Part shown: piece after piece, positions 1 through 7,850 of the stretch
Layout of the letters: each line of letters opens with the position of its first letter
Position numbering within the stretch: the stretch's first letter is position 1
Source: Bremia lactucae
Taxonomy: Eukaryota > Oomycota > Peronosporomycetes > Peronosporales > Peronosporaceae
Assembly (NCBI RefSeq): GCF_004359215.1
Contig: NC_090611.1
Coordinates: 1,471,467 to 1,483,403 of the forward strand
Direction: 5' to 3'
Length of the DNA stretch: 11,937 bases
Program-made: the position numbers and the translations under genes
The notes under the pieces: generated by a model
What the model was told of the DNA's origin: nothing
The model's database searches: none
Seen by the model: the letters and a program-made list of their open reading frames with translations, nothing else

Positions 1-427
1 TTCAGTACAAGTCCACTTCGCACTGCTTCAGTTGCGAGTGGTGCCTTACGTTATTTCACGTACACTAGTACGTGCAGAGGAAGACTTCTCTTGAGGCAAC
101 TAGCTTTAAGATGGTAAAATAAAAACTGTATTAAACATAATTAAGTGCCTCTTGTTATATCTTTGTAAATGCTAACTTAATCATAATCTAATACTAAACA
201 TGTAATTGAATTCTTATCTCTATCTTATCTGTAACTTTCTCTTTGATTACTCCTACAGCTGATTAGTCTGCGGAATAATAAGTACAATGGTCTATACCAA
301 CTTATGGATAAGAATTCTGAATATTACTATATAAAGTAATATCCTGCAAATATTATCTACCTTTTAGATATTATATTAATAAACAACCTTTAAGTGTTAA
401 TTTCAGGTAACGATACACCCCGTTACA
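1..427 (-). repeat. 3' LTR of the minus-strand element
   Basis: Read on the minus strand it begins TGTAACGGGGTG at 427, directly after a purine-rich tract. The stretch 281-427 matches 11028-11180 in inverted orientation over about 150 nt with roughly ten differences, which proves a repeated sequence. The rest is AT-rich, as expected of an LTR. The 3' boundary is unclear. The stretch around 45-75 (minus strand GTACGTGAAATAAC) resembles the LTR/leader boundary near 6826-6850 (GTACGTGAAGTAAC), and some similarity seems to continue into 1-45. The LTR may therefore end near 45 or run off the window. It contains its own hairpins, for example 57-74 and 321-342. Confidence 0.75.
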
Positions 428-441
428 TCACCCCACCCTTA
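428..441 (-). other. Polypurine tract next to the 3' LTR
   Basis: On the minus strand AAGGGTGGGGTGA lies immediately before the TGTAACG start of the LTR. A purine run at this spot primes plus-strand DNA synthesis in LTR retrotransposons. Its position fixes the LTR as a 3' LTR of a minus-strand element, and argues against a 5' LTR of a plus-strand one. It includes two T residues, which such tracts tolerate. No match to a tRNA primer-binding site (TGG start) is seen at this junction, which supports the same reading. Confidence 0.65.
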
Positions 442-507
442 AACGACAATCACTCTGAGTGTCATTGGATGGAGTGGTCGCTATAAGACCACTTAATATT
501 TAAAACG

Positions 508-796
508 ATGTTGATTGGTCAGAACCATCATTTTAAAATTTTCATCGCATGAAGAGTCAACTCATCCGGGGTGCAATATTGCTGCGCCTTCGGCTGCGGT
601 TCGTGCAGCCACTGGTGACGCACTGTTATCTCTGGCGGCAGACGGAACGTCTGCCGTAGTGTCTTCCACTCGCACGACACTAGATGTTGCAAGTGCACGT
701 GGTGATTCACCACGTGATACGACCCCTCTTTGGAGGTCGACTACGAATGCGAGTCGGATGAAATGGCCGACTCGGAAGAATGGAACAGTCGCCTGA
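508..796 (+). pseudogene. Frameshifted 5' part of the antisense ORF
   Basis: An ATG at 508 opens frame 1 and reads MLIGQNHHFKIFIA before a stop at about 550. Frame 2 is then open from 515 to 796 (reading HPGCNIAAPSAAVRAATGD and a Ser/Thr/Ala-rich tail). Frame 1 reopens around 721-850 with MADSEEWNSRLTDVRRLS, and frame 3 carries on from 780. This looks like one ancestral N-terminal region broken by small indels, lying upstream of the long intact ORF at 780-1517. I recognise no domain. The opposite strand is also open in places (562-897), so which strand codes here is an inference from continuity with the downstream ORF. Confidence 0.4.
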
Positions 797-1517
797 CAGA
801 CGTCAGGCGGTTGTCTATGAGCCTTCGAGTGAGAGGGCTCATTCTGATAGACGAGTAAGCAGTCTATTTGGATCCGACGATAAGGATGATCCCTCATCGC
901 CCGTACGATCTCTCACACGGTCACCTGCACGTGTTTCTGTGCAAGGTGATGACGATGGCGTAAGCCATCGTAATAAAAGTTCTTTTGGTACCCCTGCTTC
1001 AGTGGGTATTACGCAGGGGAGTGAAGACAATAAAATGTCTCATCTCGCTCCTGAAAAGAAACCGTGGCTTTTGCCAGAACGGCCTATCAATAGCTTGTCT
1101 GGAGAAACTACTCCTCACAATAAATATCCCTTATTTATTGCGACAAAGCTACATGGCCTTGATCCCAGCGCGAAGAACTTTCGCGCTGAGGAAGATTTCT
1201 ATCTCGATGCTTTTCTTAAGCATCGATGGTTTAGTGGCAATAATAAGCGAGATAAAGTCTCGCTTTTGCAAGCCTGGAGCGCGTTCATTCGCAATGTCAA
1301 AGACATTGGACGCGAAGCCTGGCTTCAAAAACTTAACGCGAATCGCGTTAAATTTGAGAAAAGAACTCCAACCGGTGCAAAGTATAAATTGCATCGGTTG
1401 TCACGTGAGGCTGGGCTTCCATGCCTCACGCGGGGTGATCCCTGTCCGTGTTGTGTAGACAACTCGAAGAGGGTAAAAGGGGATGTCTATTCCCTTTCTT
1501 CGCCAGATAAAACGTAG
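780..1517 (+). CDS. Unrecognised 245-aa ORF antisense to the retroelement
   Basis: This ORF runs against gag-pol, from near the polypurine tract toward the end of pol, and its TAG stop (1515-1517) lies inside a 24-nt palindrome belonging to the integrase end. The N-terminal third is Ser/Asp/Arg-rich and low in hydrophobics. From about residue 85 the sequence looks folded, with alternating aromatic and charged stretches (RAEEDFYLDAFLKHRWF, LQAWSAFIRNVKDIGREAWL). It ends in a Cys-rich CPCC motif near residue 220. It has no RT, integrase, protease or classical zinc-knuckle pattern. It could be a retroelement accessory protein, a gag from another family brought in by inversion, or a chance ORF. 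The length, composition and CPCC motif favour a real ancestral protein. The true start may be upstream at 508, lost through frameshifts. Confidence 0.5.
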   Translation: MEQSPDRRQAVVYEPSSERAHSDRRVSSLFGSDDKDDPSSPVRSLTRSPARVSVQGDDDGVSHRNKSSFGTPASVGITQGSEDNKMSHLAPEKKPWLLPERPINSLSGETTPHNKYPLFIATKLHGLDPSAKNFRAEEDFYLDAFLKHRWFSGNNKRDKVSLLQAWSAFIRNVKDIGREAWLQKLNANRVKFEKRTPTGAKYKLHRLSREAGLPCLTRGDPCPCCVDNSKRVKGDVYSLSSPDKT

Positions 1518-2790
1518 GATGCGTACGCATCCTACGAGGCAGCTCAGTCGTGTATGCGTTTTTTTGGCGGTGCAGTACACAGAACGGGCCGATATATTTG
1601 GGAAGTAATGTATTACTGCCCATACTTGTCAACACATGTTTTGGTAAGTTTATCGTAGACAGTAGGACTAGCGCATCAATATTAAATGAAAGAATATTTG
1701 CTCTCCAATTTTTGTCAGAGTTCCGTTAGTGTCGGTCCACCGCGTCAGCGATGGAATTTATTTACGAAATGGACCACTGTTTCTCTGGCCAGCAGGAAAT
1801 CACCTGCTGACTCGGTTCTTCAGTGCGACCGGTTCGTACTGCGGAATGTCATTCTCTCATTATATAGAGCATTATGTTACCATTAAAAAAAAATTGATGT
1901 TGAGTCTTTCAGCATCGTGTCAAATTTAGTAAAGCATTATTGAGATTACTGCGTTTGTATACTTCATGATTTAATCAACATTGGTATCTATCGCATTGAC
2001 GTTAAAGCTAATGAATGATGAGCAAGAGCTAGAAAGTTCTTTGCTCGAGCGAGTCCACCCCCTCCCCTTGAACAAGAGTCACTCTCAAACAAGGTGGGTA
2101 TACGTGGTTGGCGTAAGTCATTCACGTAAAACGGTGTTTGCTTAGAAGCATGCCCTGAATTGTTGATGGCATATTCTACCATCGGCAAGAACTCGTTTAA
2201 ACTCGTAAAAGCGCGGACGTATCCGCGAAGTATCTTTTCGAGGATACGATTCGCGCGTTCTGTCTGACCATATGTTTCAGGATGGTCAGAAATTGACATT
2301 TTCAAATGTGTTCCAAGTAATCTTACACATTTTGCAAAATTCCGCCGTGAATGTGGGGTCTCGATCTGAGACCAATTCGCGGTAACCCATGGAGTCTAAA
2401 TATTGTGACATCAAAGACACGACCACAGCCTTTGGCTGTGTTCGACTCCGGGACTGCAACAATATTTACCATCTTGCTGTAACGATCCGCAAACAAAGAA
2501 GACCATCATTCGTATAATCGTCTTCAGAAAATTCGAAGACTAAAAAGTCCATAGAAACGGACTGCCAGCACTCTGCTCGAACAGGCTGATGTTGTAACGG
2601 AGCACGGGATAAAGCACTAGGCTTCACCCGTTGACAAGCATCGCAAGGACGTAAGTAATTACGGACGAACTCATACTTGTGTGGCCAGTAGAAGTCGCGA
2701 ATTGTCTGAGATAAGTCTTTTCACGTCCGGGATGCCCACTTATTGGTGCATCGTGGCACTCATACATATGCGTAAACGCAAATCATTATG
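1508..2790 (-). pseudogene. pol: Integrase region of pol (decayed)
   Basis: Minus-strand translation gives, in order: an HHCC zinc-binding part (His pair in HDAPISGHPGREKTY near 2720-2760, Cys pair in RPCDACQRV near 2640); a DD35E core with the first Asp in VSMDF (about 2560), the second in VSDRDPTFTAEF (about 2360) and the Glu in GQTERANR (about 2265); and a C-terminal module LLPKYIGPF plus ELPRRMRTHPTFY (about 1600-1508). Frameshifts interrupt the core near 2490 (LCLRIVTARW, then a stop, resuming as DRYSKMVNIVAV) and again near 2300 and 2040. After HPTFY the expected continuation and any chromodomain are absent, and the sequence becomes the antisense-ORF region. The domain assignment is secure; the activity is lost. 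Confidence 0.85.
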
Positions 2791-2824
2791 GGTGGGGATG
2801 CCGACACGAGTAAGTGTGTCGCCA

Positions 2825-2855
2825 GCAATGGCTATGTACTACAGTAAGCCATTGC
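2825..2855. repeat. Hairpin conserved by compensatory change (copy 1)
   Basis: Arms GCAATGGCT and AGCCATTGC (9 bp) flank a 13-nt loop. The same position in the right-hand copy (11288-11318) has arms GTAACGGCT and AGCCGTTAC. Two pairs differ on both sides (C-G versus T-A at 2826/2854, T-A versus C-G at 2829/2851), so both copies pair perfectly. A second hairpin follows at 2862-2888 (10-bp arms TGTATCGATC/GATCGATACA). Confidence 0.85.
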
Positions 2856-2889
2856 GTGTTGTGTATCGATCTGTTAGGGATCGATACAA

Positions 2890-3480
2890 TTTCGACTAAC
2901 CTTTCAGGGATTATTAAAGTGATATTTTAAGGGAATCAAACAACCCTTTAGGAGCCTTATCTTATTAATAGCTCTTCTGACGTCGTCAAGTAATGTTGAT
3001 GACAGAACGCTTGTTGTTGTAACAGTCGCCTGCTCACTATTGATTCGAGTCGCCGCTCAAATCGGGCCGGTGCAAAATGGCACCAGCGATGACATTTATT
3101 CGTCCTGATTTATATTCCACGGAGAATATATACTCCACCAAGAAAGACAACTATTTTGCCATTCTTTGCGAGAGGTGTGGACTTGTTACGGCCGTGCGCA
3201 AAAAGGCATGGTCCATATAATGAATGAACGGTCGAATTCCCAAAAGATAGACCCTTAACTTAGCCAGTGCAAATTTTAAAGCAATGAGTTCTTTGTCATG
3301 CATTACATTATTGTGTTCAGCTGGTCAAAGCTGACGCGATTGATTACAGACGACGCGCTCAGCGCTGTCTGTGTCTTATTGCGTTAACGCACAGCCGATT
3401 GCAAAATCGCTGGCGTCACAGACCACATGAAATGGTCTGTCTTGGTAGCAATCGCCAGGATTAAAGATTGCATCAAGCTT
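2890..3480 (-). pseudogene. pol: RNase H region of pol (decayed)
   Basis: This aligns well with the intact RNase H at the right edge (11470-11937), base for base over long stretches: shared hairpins at ACAGACCA/TGGTCTGT, the motif around TDHASLR (here MDHAFLR near 3210) and the segment around SQRMARW (here SQRMAKW). The catalytic Asp of the TDH motif is kept. In-frame stops and small indels occur, for example near 3340 and 3060-3100. Compared with the right-hand copy, many hairpins have lost one arm, in line with neutral decay. RNase H normally removes the RNA strand after minus-strand DNA synthesis. This copy is inactive. Confidence 0.8.
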
Positions 3481-3574
3481 TGCTTAATACCTTCAAAGAA
3501 ACGCTGACAATCAGCATTTTATGACCACTTTACATTTTCTTCAACAACGAAGAATGATGTACTTTCATTTCGGC

Positions 3575-4480
3575 CTAACTGTGCGAGTCTTGTGCAGGCA
3601 CGCCGCTAAGCAGAGGAACTTTCGAAGTCCCTTTGCATAGACTGGCACAGGCCAGTAGGTGATCGCCTTTATTTTTTTCCGGATCCGGATGTACACCATG
3701 TTTATTCACGATGCAGCCAAGCAGTGGGATTTCGCTGGCAGTAAAAATACACTTCTCGAGATTTGCATTCAGCTTGTGGTTACGTATTAGCGTAAGAACC
3801 TTTCGGACGCGAGTACGATGTACTTCATCGTCCGACTTTCCGTTCATGGCTCTGCTATAAACGAAGAGGTCATCAAAATAGTTCGGTGCGAAATTCCGCA
3901 CCGATCTCAGCAGATCGGTTACACATCTGTTAAATGTTGCAGGGGCATTACAAAGTCCGTATAACACAGCTAGCCACTGTAATTACTGCTGTGAGCGGGA
4001 TATCCTGTTCTCCCATAAGGATCTGATAGATTCATTCATCAGATTCATTGACTAAAAGATAGTACTCTTTTACATACTATCAATGATTACGTCTTTTCGT
4101 GGTATCGGCGTTTGAGCCAGTACCGTTGCAGCGTTCAATTTATTGAACGCATGCACAATCCGCCATCCTTCTGTTGCTCTACGCACACAGAAGGTTGGAG
4201 AGCTTTGTGGTGAGGTCGACTCACTTCTTATCGATCGGCAAAGATTTGTCGATCGCTGAAACTTGTTCACGAAGCAATGGCCACTGCTTCCTGCCACAGT
4301 ATTGCGAACCTGCAATCAGGTCGATTTCGTGTCGAAAAGTATTTATTATGCTTATGCAACTCGCACGGCACGGATACAGGAAATACATCCTTGAATCGAT
4401 CAAAAATTGTAAAAAGGATTTGTTTTAAAAGGCTCCCAGGATTGGGACGTAAAACGTTCCATCCGAGTCTTCTCATCGAG
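3575..4480 (-). pseudogene. pol: Reverse transcriptase region of pol (decayed)
   Basis: Minus-strand pieces give the typical Ty3/Gypsy RT path: WNVLRPNPGS and DVFPVSVPCEL (about 4470-4360), WRIVHAFNKLNAAT with TPIPRKDVIIDSM (about 4170-4070), then a break, then LCNAPATFNRCV, NYFDDLFVYSRAM (about 3870) and KLNANLEKCIF. The polymerase motif YFDD is intact. The preceding motif A, expected as a Leu-Asp-Leu-(Met/Thr)-Asp-Gly type sequence, reads SMNLMNES after a stop near 4040, so a catalytic Asp codon has become Asn. At least three frames are needed to follow the domain. It lies directly upstream of RNase H, as in active elements. The assignment is secure and the enzyme is dead. Confidence 0.85.
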
Positions 4481-4920
4481 GAAACTTTCGTACATCGTCG
4501 TTTTCAGGTAACACTTTTGTCGACCGAATACGGCCACGTAGTTGTCATCTGTGAGCAAGTACGCAGATCTGCTTGACTTTACCACTACACAGATCACGCA
4601 AGAACCGTCTCGATTCAAGCGTTGGCAATTGAGTATCTCCGAAGTTAACGTGGAGACGCTATCAGATCAAGTGTGTAAGCGCCTACACTTGATCCATTGT
4701 TTACTAAGGCCTTTATTGTTTTAGTTTCCTTTTTTATCTTATTACCAAAGGTACATGGGAACCTTTCACCACAGTTCTCTGGGGACTTATTCCCACAACT
4801 TTTATCTTCCTCAACTGCTTCTAGCTGTGGTTGCGCATCCGCTGAGAAATCCTCTACGATAGACTCTTTAGTCGATCTAAGACTTCCGCACTGCCTCTAA
4901 TAGACGGGCGTTTCAAATTT
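4480..4920 (-). pseudogene. pol: Protease-RT linker of pol (decayed)
   Basis: No catalytic motif lies here. One minus-strand frame is open from 4618 to 4400 (reading SSRSAYLLTDDNYVAVF), and a Ser/Asp-rich frame can be followed near 4880-4800. The position between protease and RT fits the variable linker of Ty3/Gypsy pol. A plus-strand ORF at 4697-4900 starting with a hydrophobic stretch looks like a signal peptide but is antisense to pol and most likely accidental. Confidence 0.5.
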
Positions 4921-5570
4921 TATTGGATGTTGCTTTTTAAGCAAGCATCACCAATCAACTTATTCGAGTGTTCGAACTTCAACGCTGTATGTGCTTGTGT
5001 ACAGCCAACGAGAACCTCCACAGTGTGATGGGGTTTTACACTAAGGTCTTGTATAGTCGTGCATATGACCGACCCACAAGGAAGGCCATCGCACTCTCTC
5101 GTAGGACATCCAGACGCTTGTGAACGCTTTAAGACGTTCATCATGTTGAACGAGAGACAGGAAATGTCCCGGCTTTACGCTGCCAATTTACGCATGGCTC
5201 TTACTTCCGAGCCATGATAATCCAAGAATGACATCAAAGTTTTCATCCAACTCAAGTCTGATAAAATTATCATTACCAACTACACGTTTTTTGCTGTTAT
5301 AGATGCACCTGTTGCTAGGCACACTGTCGTCCTCGTTAGAGGGATATCGCGCCCAATAAATTTGATTCTGCGATCTTCTAGCGATTGGCGTCAAATAAAA
5401 TTACTCGCCCCCCCCCACAATCGACAATGGACTTAAGTGGCAACTTGTTTGACACTTGTATCGCCAAGGTGATGAGATTAACCTTATCACCTGGGGAAGT
5501 TACACACAATGTTTGTGTGTGAGGAGCAGCTGCCCTGCACATTCATTTGACGTTGCTGGAAGAGTAGGGC
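4920..5570 (-). pseudogene. pol: Aspartic protease region of pol (decayed)
   Basis: The active-site Asp lies in SIVDCGGGE near 5410-5430, a D-C-G version of the usual D-S/T-G. Nine consecutive C bases on the plus strand (5408-5416) follow the site and throw it out of frame, giving a stop a few codons on. Further along, FDVILGLSWLG (about 5215) is the ILG-hydrophobic-W flap/core motif of retroviral-type proteases. A downstream piece, MMNVLKRSQASGCPTRECDGLPCGS (about 5140-5070), matches the linker commonly seen before RT in such elements, by my recollection. The protease would process Gag-Pol. Homopolymer slippage is the likely inactivating change. Confidence 0.7.
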
Positions 5571-5579
5571 GCTCCGCAC

Positions 5580-6715
5580 CTACTGACCCCGACGGTTTTT
5601 TTTGACGATCCGCCTCGCCGTTGCGATTAAGCAACAGCGTCGGATCCGCACTTCTAGCGGAAGATCGATCTTTTCGCTCAGTGTTTTAGGCACTGGGCGT
5701 GAGGCACTACACCAATAGGCGTAGTGGCCCGGCTTTTGACAACGATTGCATAAATGCAATCGTTTGTGACTTAAAGAGCAAGGTTTCTCGCTCTCTACAT
5801 ACGAGAGGTACAAAGGTTCTGGACCTCCGTTTCCGTGTCGTCTCGAAGGACGATAAGTTTCAGAGTGGACAAAAGCCTGTATTAAGAATGAAGTCCTTCT
5901 TTTCCGCTACAGAGATGGGTCGGTCGAGCAACTTTAATTTAAGCTGAAACAGGTGGGTATTGACAGTACCGTCCACAAGATTTTTATTAAACAAAATATT
6001 TATTATCTGTGTTGTTCATCAATTGGATGACTCACGATACAACTGACTAGGTATCGTGTATGCTGGGCATAAGCGTGAAGGTCACGCTTGCCCTGCTTCA
6101 AATCCAGGAGATTGGCTCGAGTCCTGAATTCGGCACGTGGCGATTCATAACCCGGGTCTCAAAGACTTCATACGACCCAAAAACTAATGAGTTGTGAAGC
6201 TTGAGTCCCAAGGCCCAAGGTATGGCACGTCCGGCTAAGTTGGACATGCCAAATTTCACATTCGTCGCATCATCACTGATACGGCGAGCTTTCATGGCGT
6301 CGTCAAATTCGACGAGCCATCTCTGCCTTAATCTTTGAGATTTCTATCTTCAAGCTTTCGTGTCGACCTGGAAAAGGCGGCCTGCTAGCAGCATGTAAAT
6401 GCTGTTGCCTCAACAGCTCTAATTTTTGAGCACCCTGCTCTCTCAACACCTCTGCGTGCTGAGAGCATTGCTGGTGAAGCAAGGATACTTCGTTTTTTGG
6501 CCTCGTCGAGTTTATGTTGTATGAACTCGGCTATGGCCGCATTTTGATCATCTGCGTACAGAGTGAATAGCATGGCGCCAACGGCTGGCCCGCATTCGAC
6601 CGAACTCATACGTTCAATCGCTCTCCATTCAAGGTCACTCAAACGAGTAAACCTTTCCGCGTTGCGTGATAGCCTTCTTGAGGGCTTGAAAGCTCCCTCC
6701 TTCTTCAGCCAACAT
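5580..6715 (-). pseudogene. gag: Gag with CCHC zinc knuckle (decayed)
   Basis: The C-terminal end holds CNRCQKPGHYAYWC (about 5745-5700), a perfect C-x2-C-x4-H-x4-C knuckle for binding element RNA. Upstream, MKARRISDDATNVKFGMSNL and GRAIPWALGLKL (about 6295-6210) resemble the capsid-like helical core of Ty3-type Gag. The N-terminal part runs from an ATG at 6715-6713 (MLAEEGGSFQALKKAITQRG), shifts frame near 6643, and continues as DLEWRAIERMSSVECG and a charged helix AAIAEFIQHKLDEAKKR that could form a coiled coil. Several frameshifts (near 6640, 6380, 6095 and 5830) prevent a full product. Perfect hairpins lie within it at 5741-5764, 6033-6058 and 6071-6089. Confidence 0.8.
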
Positions 6716-6825
6716 GTGCCGTTGAACGGGCTACGAAGTGCTACCAGGAGTCACGGGGCACCTTTTGCGAGTACTGACAACAGTACTAGTAAACCTACAC
6801 TGATTTTAGTGAAGGTGGGGTGGCT
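6716..6825 (-). other. Untranslated leader between 5' LTR and gag
   Basis: Between the probable LTR end and the gag ATG there is about 110 nt without coding potential. It contains a perfect hairpin at 6770-6787 (arms AGTACTG/CAGTACT). No convincing tRNA primer-binding site is seen; the closest candidate is a TGGTAGCAC on the minus strand near 6745. Packaging and priming signals would be expected here. Confidence 0.4.
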
Positions 6826-6960
6826 CGGTTACTTCACGTACATGACGAGCAGAGAAAGAGTACAGATAGCTAAGTAGTCTTAGCTACCAAAGGTTAGTTC
6901 TTAGGCTTTAAAATAGAGAAAATGCAAAACTGAATTAATGTATAAAGTTCCAACGTAACG
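6826..6960 (-). repeat. Probable 5' LTR remnant
   Basis: The minus-strand end GTACGTGAAGTAAC resembles the LTR end near 45-75 (GTACGTGAAATAAC), and both are preceded by a CTCTGC-type segment. Farther out the similarity is weak and AT-rich, and the TGTAACGGGG start seen at 427 is not found up to 7250. The 5' LTR is therefore truncated or too diverged to trace by eye. Confidence 0.35.
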
Positions 6961-7419
6961 ATCTTCTATATACTACCGACTCTATTATTTTAATAACAAA
7001 CATTGTATGGCGCCTACTTGCGCACCGCACAATCGTGTCTTATAACGATTGGCGGGGTCGAATTTAGCTTAAATCAACAATCAATAGAACTAATGTCTTG
7101 TTGCGACAATATTTGCAAGTTTGGTAATATTGGAACTATTAAGTCAGGTTTTTAATGAAGATAATAAATTTGTACTTTTTTGTTTATTTCCTCTCGAAGG
7201 AAATAATACTTATTATTCCTCTTATAGGAAATAATATTTTTGCAACAACTGTTTTTTTTAGATTATCTATTTTGGTATTCGTAACGTACCCTTCTCATGC
7301 CTATCTCGCAGTATTATTCGAATTTACATCCACCTTTGGTATGGTAGGAATGGCTCGTCACGTAAATTACAGACCAATCAGCATCGTTCCGCTTGCGCCG
7401 AATCTGCGCTGGCTCTAAT
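6961..7419. other. AT-rich intergenic stretch, no gene seen
   Basis: Long T runs and short AT repeats dominate. An 87-codon plus-strand ORF (7155-7418) is hydrophobic only because the sequence is T-rich. A CCAAT element occurs at about 7373. I see no RNA gene or recognisable repeat. Confidence 0.5.
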
Positions 7420-7850
7420 GGTGTGGTACGTAAGTCCCGTATCGCAGATGGTTTTGGTTGATATGATGTACAACCATTCCTGTGTCAACTTCAGAAACGA
7501 TTAAACGTGCCCATCACGATTGACAGCAGCCATCGGAGCTTCGCAGAGCACGACAGGCTCGATGGATGTCGAGAATCTGTGAAGGCATGCGCGTCATGGA
7601 AACAGTCAGAGCGCGTTTTTGTCCGAATGCTAAATCACGAATGATGGAAGCTTGGAGACGCCAATTGTCGACTTGAGGAATACTTCCTTTCTAAGTATTC
7701 TGCAAATTGCCTCATCATCCCTTGAATACTGAATAATTGTAGATATAATGTCGCGGATATTCTCTACCGGCTGTGGAAGGAAATCATGCATTGCTGCAAG
7801 TAGTATTTTAATAGAATTACCGGCGGCTTCATTCATATGCATTTCTCAAT
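7420..7850 (-). pseudogene. Decayed coding fragment, unknown family
   Basis: On the minus strand a 70-codon piece begins MHMNEAAGNSIKILLAAM at 7842 and continues through PQPVENIRDIISTIIQYS and DDEAICRILRKEVF. A single-base shift near 7675 joins it to VDNWRLQASIIRDLAFGQKR and TRMPSQILDIHRACRALRSS, which then runs to a stop near 7505. A third frame continues as VSEVDTGMVVHHINQNHLRY to a stop near 7420. The composition (balanced charge, helical periodicity, continuity after one shift) suggests a real ancestral protein, but I recognise no domain. Chance ORFs remain possible. No intact start is visible, because stops close all frames between 7850 and 7960. Confidence 0.35.

Larger units (their letters stand above)
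473..1536. repeat. Cluster of short perfect inverted repeats (hairpins)
   Basis: Perfect hairpins found by eye (arm length in brackets): 473-493 (7), 636-656 (9), 696-716 (10, one unpaired centre base), 750-774 (8), 790-809 (8), 817-842 (7), 952-971 (8), 991-1019 (7), 1118-1140 (9), 1166-1188 (9), 1204-1226 (9), 1245-1265 (8), 1292-1308 (7), 1333-1351 (8), 1404-1430 (8) and 1513-1536 (12, no loop). Imperfect ones lie at 921-949 (bulge) and 1369-1400 (12 with one mismatch). They follow one another almost without overlap. The stretch is also the antisense ORF, so the hairpins sit inside potential coding sequence. Confidence 0.85.
1..6960 (-). mobile_element. Degenerate Ty3/Gypsy LTR retrotransposon (minus strand)
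   Basis: Domains occur in the Ty3/Gypsy order when read on the minus strand: gag with a CCHC knuckle, aspartic protease, RT, RNase H, integrase, then a polypurine tract and an LTR starting TG. Placing integrase after RNase H separates Ty3/Gypsy from Copia elements. Every domain carries frameshifts or stops, so this copy cannot be autonomous. The internal part is about 6.3 kb, long for the superfamily, because about 1 kb between pol and the 3' LTR holds an ORF of opposite polarity. The 5' edge near 6960 is approximate. The 3' LTR and the family identity are well supported; the exact ends are not. Confidence 0.85.

Noticed and set aside
985..1458. 157-codon plus-strand ORF in a second frame
   Set aside because: It overlaps the 245-codon ORF in another frame; its composition is basic and hydrophobic without recognisable motifs.
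1426..1510. Continuation of the integrase frame after HPTFY
   Set aside because: The residues after HPTFY (from LAKKGNRHP on) do not resemble the expected integrase end and coincide with the reverse strand of the antisense ORF, so I ended pol near 1508.
1..1517. A plus-strand element: 5' LTR followed by gag
   Set aside because: I first read the region this way. The purine tract and TG start on the minus strand show a 3' LTR of the minus-strand element, and the plus ORF has no zinc knuckle or Gag-like core.
473..1536. CRISPR array or tandem repeat explanation for the hairpins
   Set aside because: The hairpin arms differ from each other in sequence and spacing, so there is no repeated unit, and the genome is eukaryotic.
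4697..4900. Plus-strand ORF with a hydrophobic, signal-peptide-like start (possible secreted effector)
   Set aside because: It is antisense to the pol linker, has no RXLR, CRN or other effector motif, and shows no promoter.
7155..7418. 87-codon hydrophobic plus-strand ORF
   Set aside because: The hydrophobicity follows from T-rich DNA. No domain, no promoter, and no continuity with neighbouring sequence.
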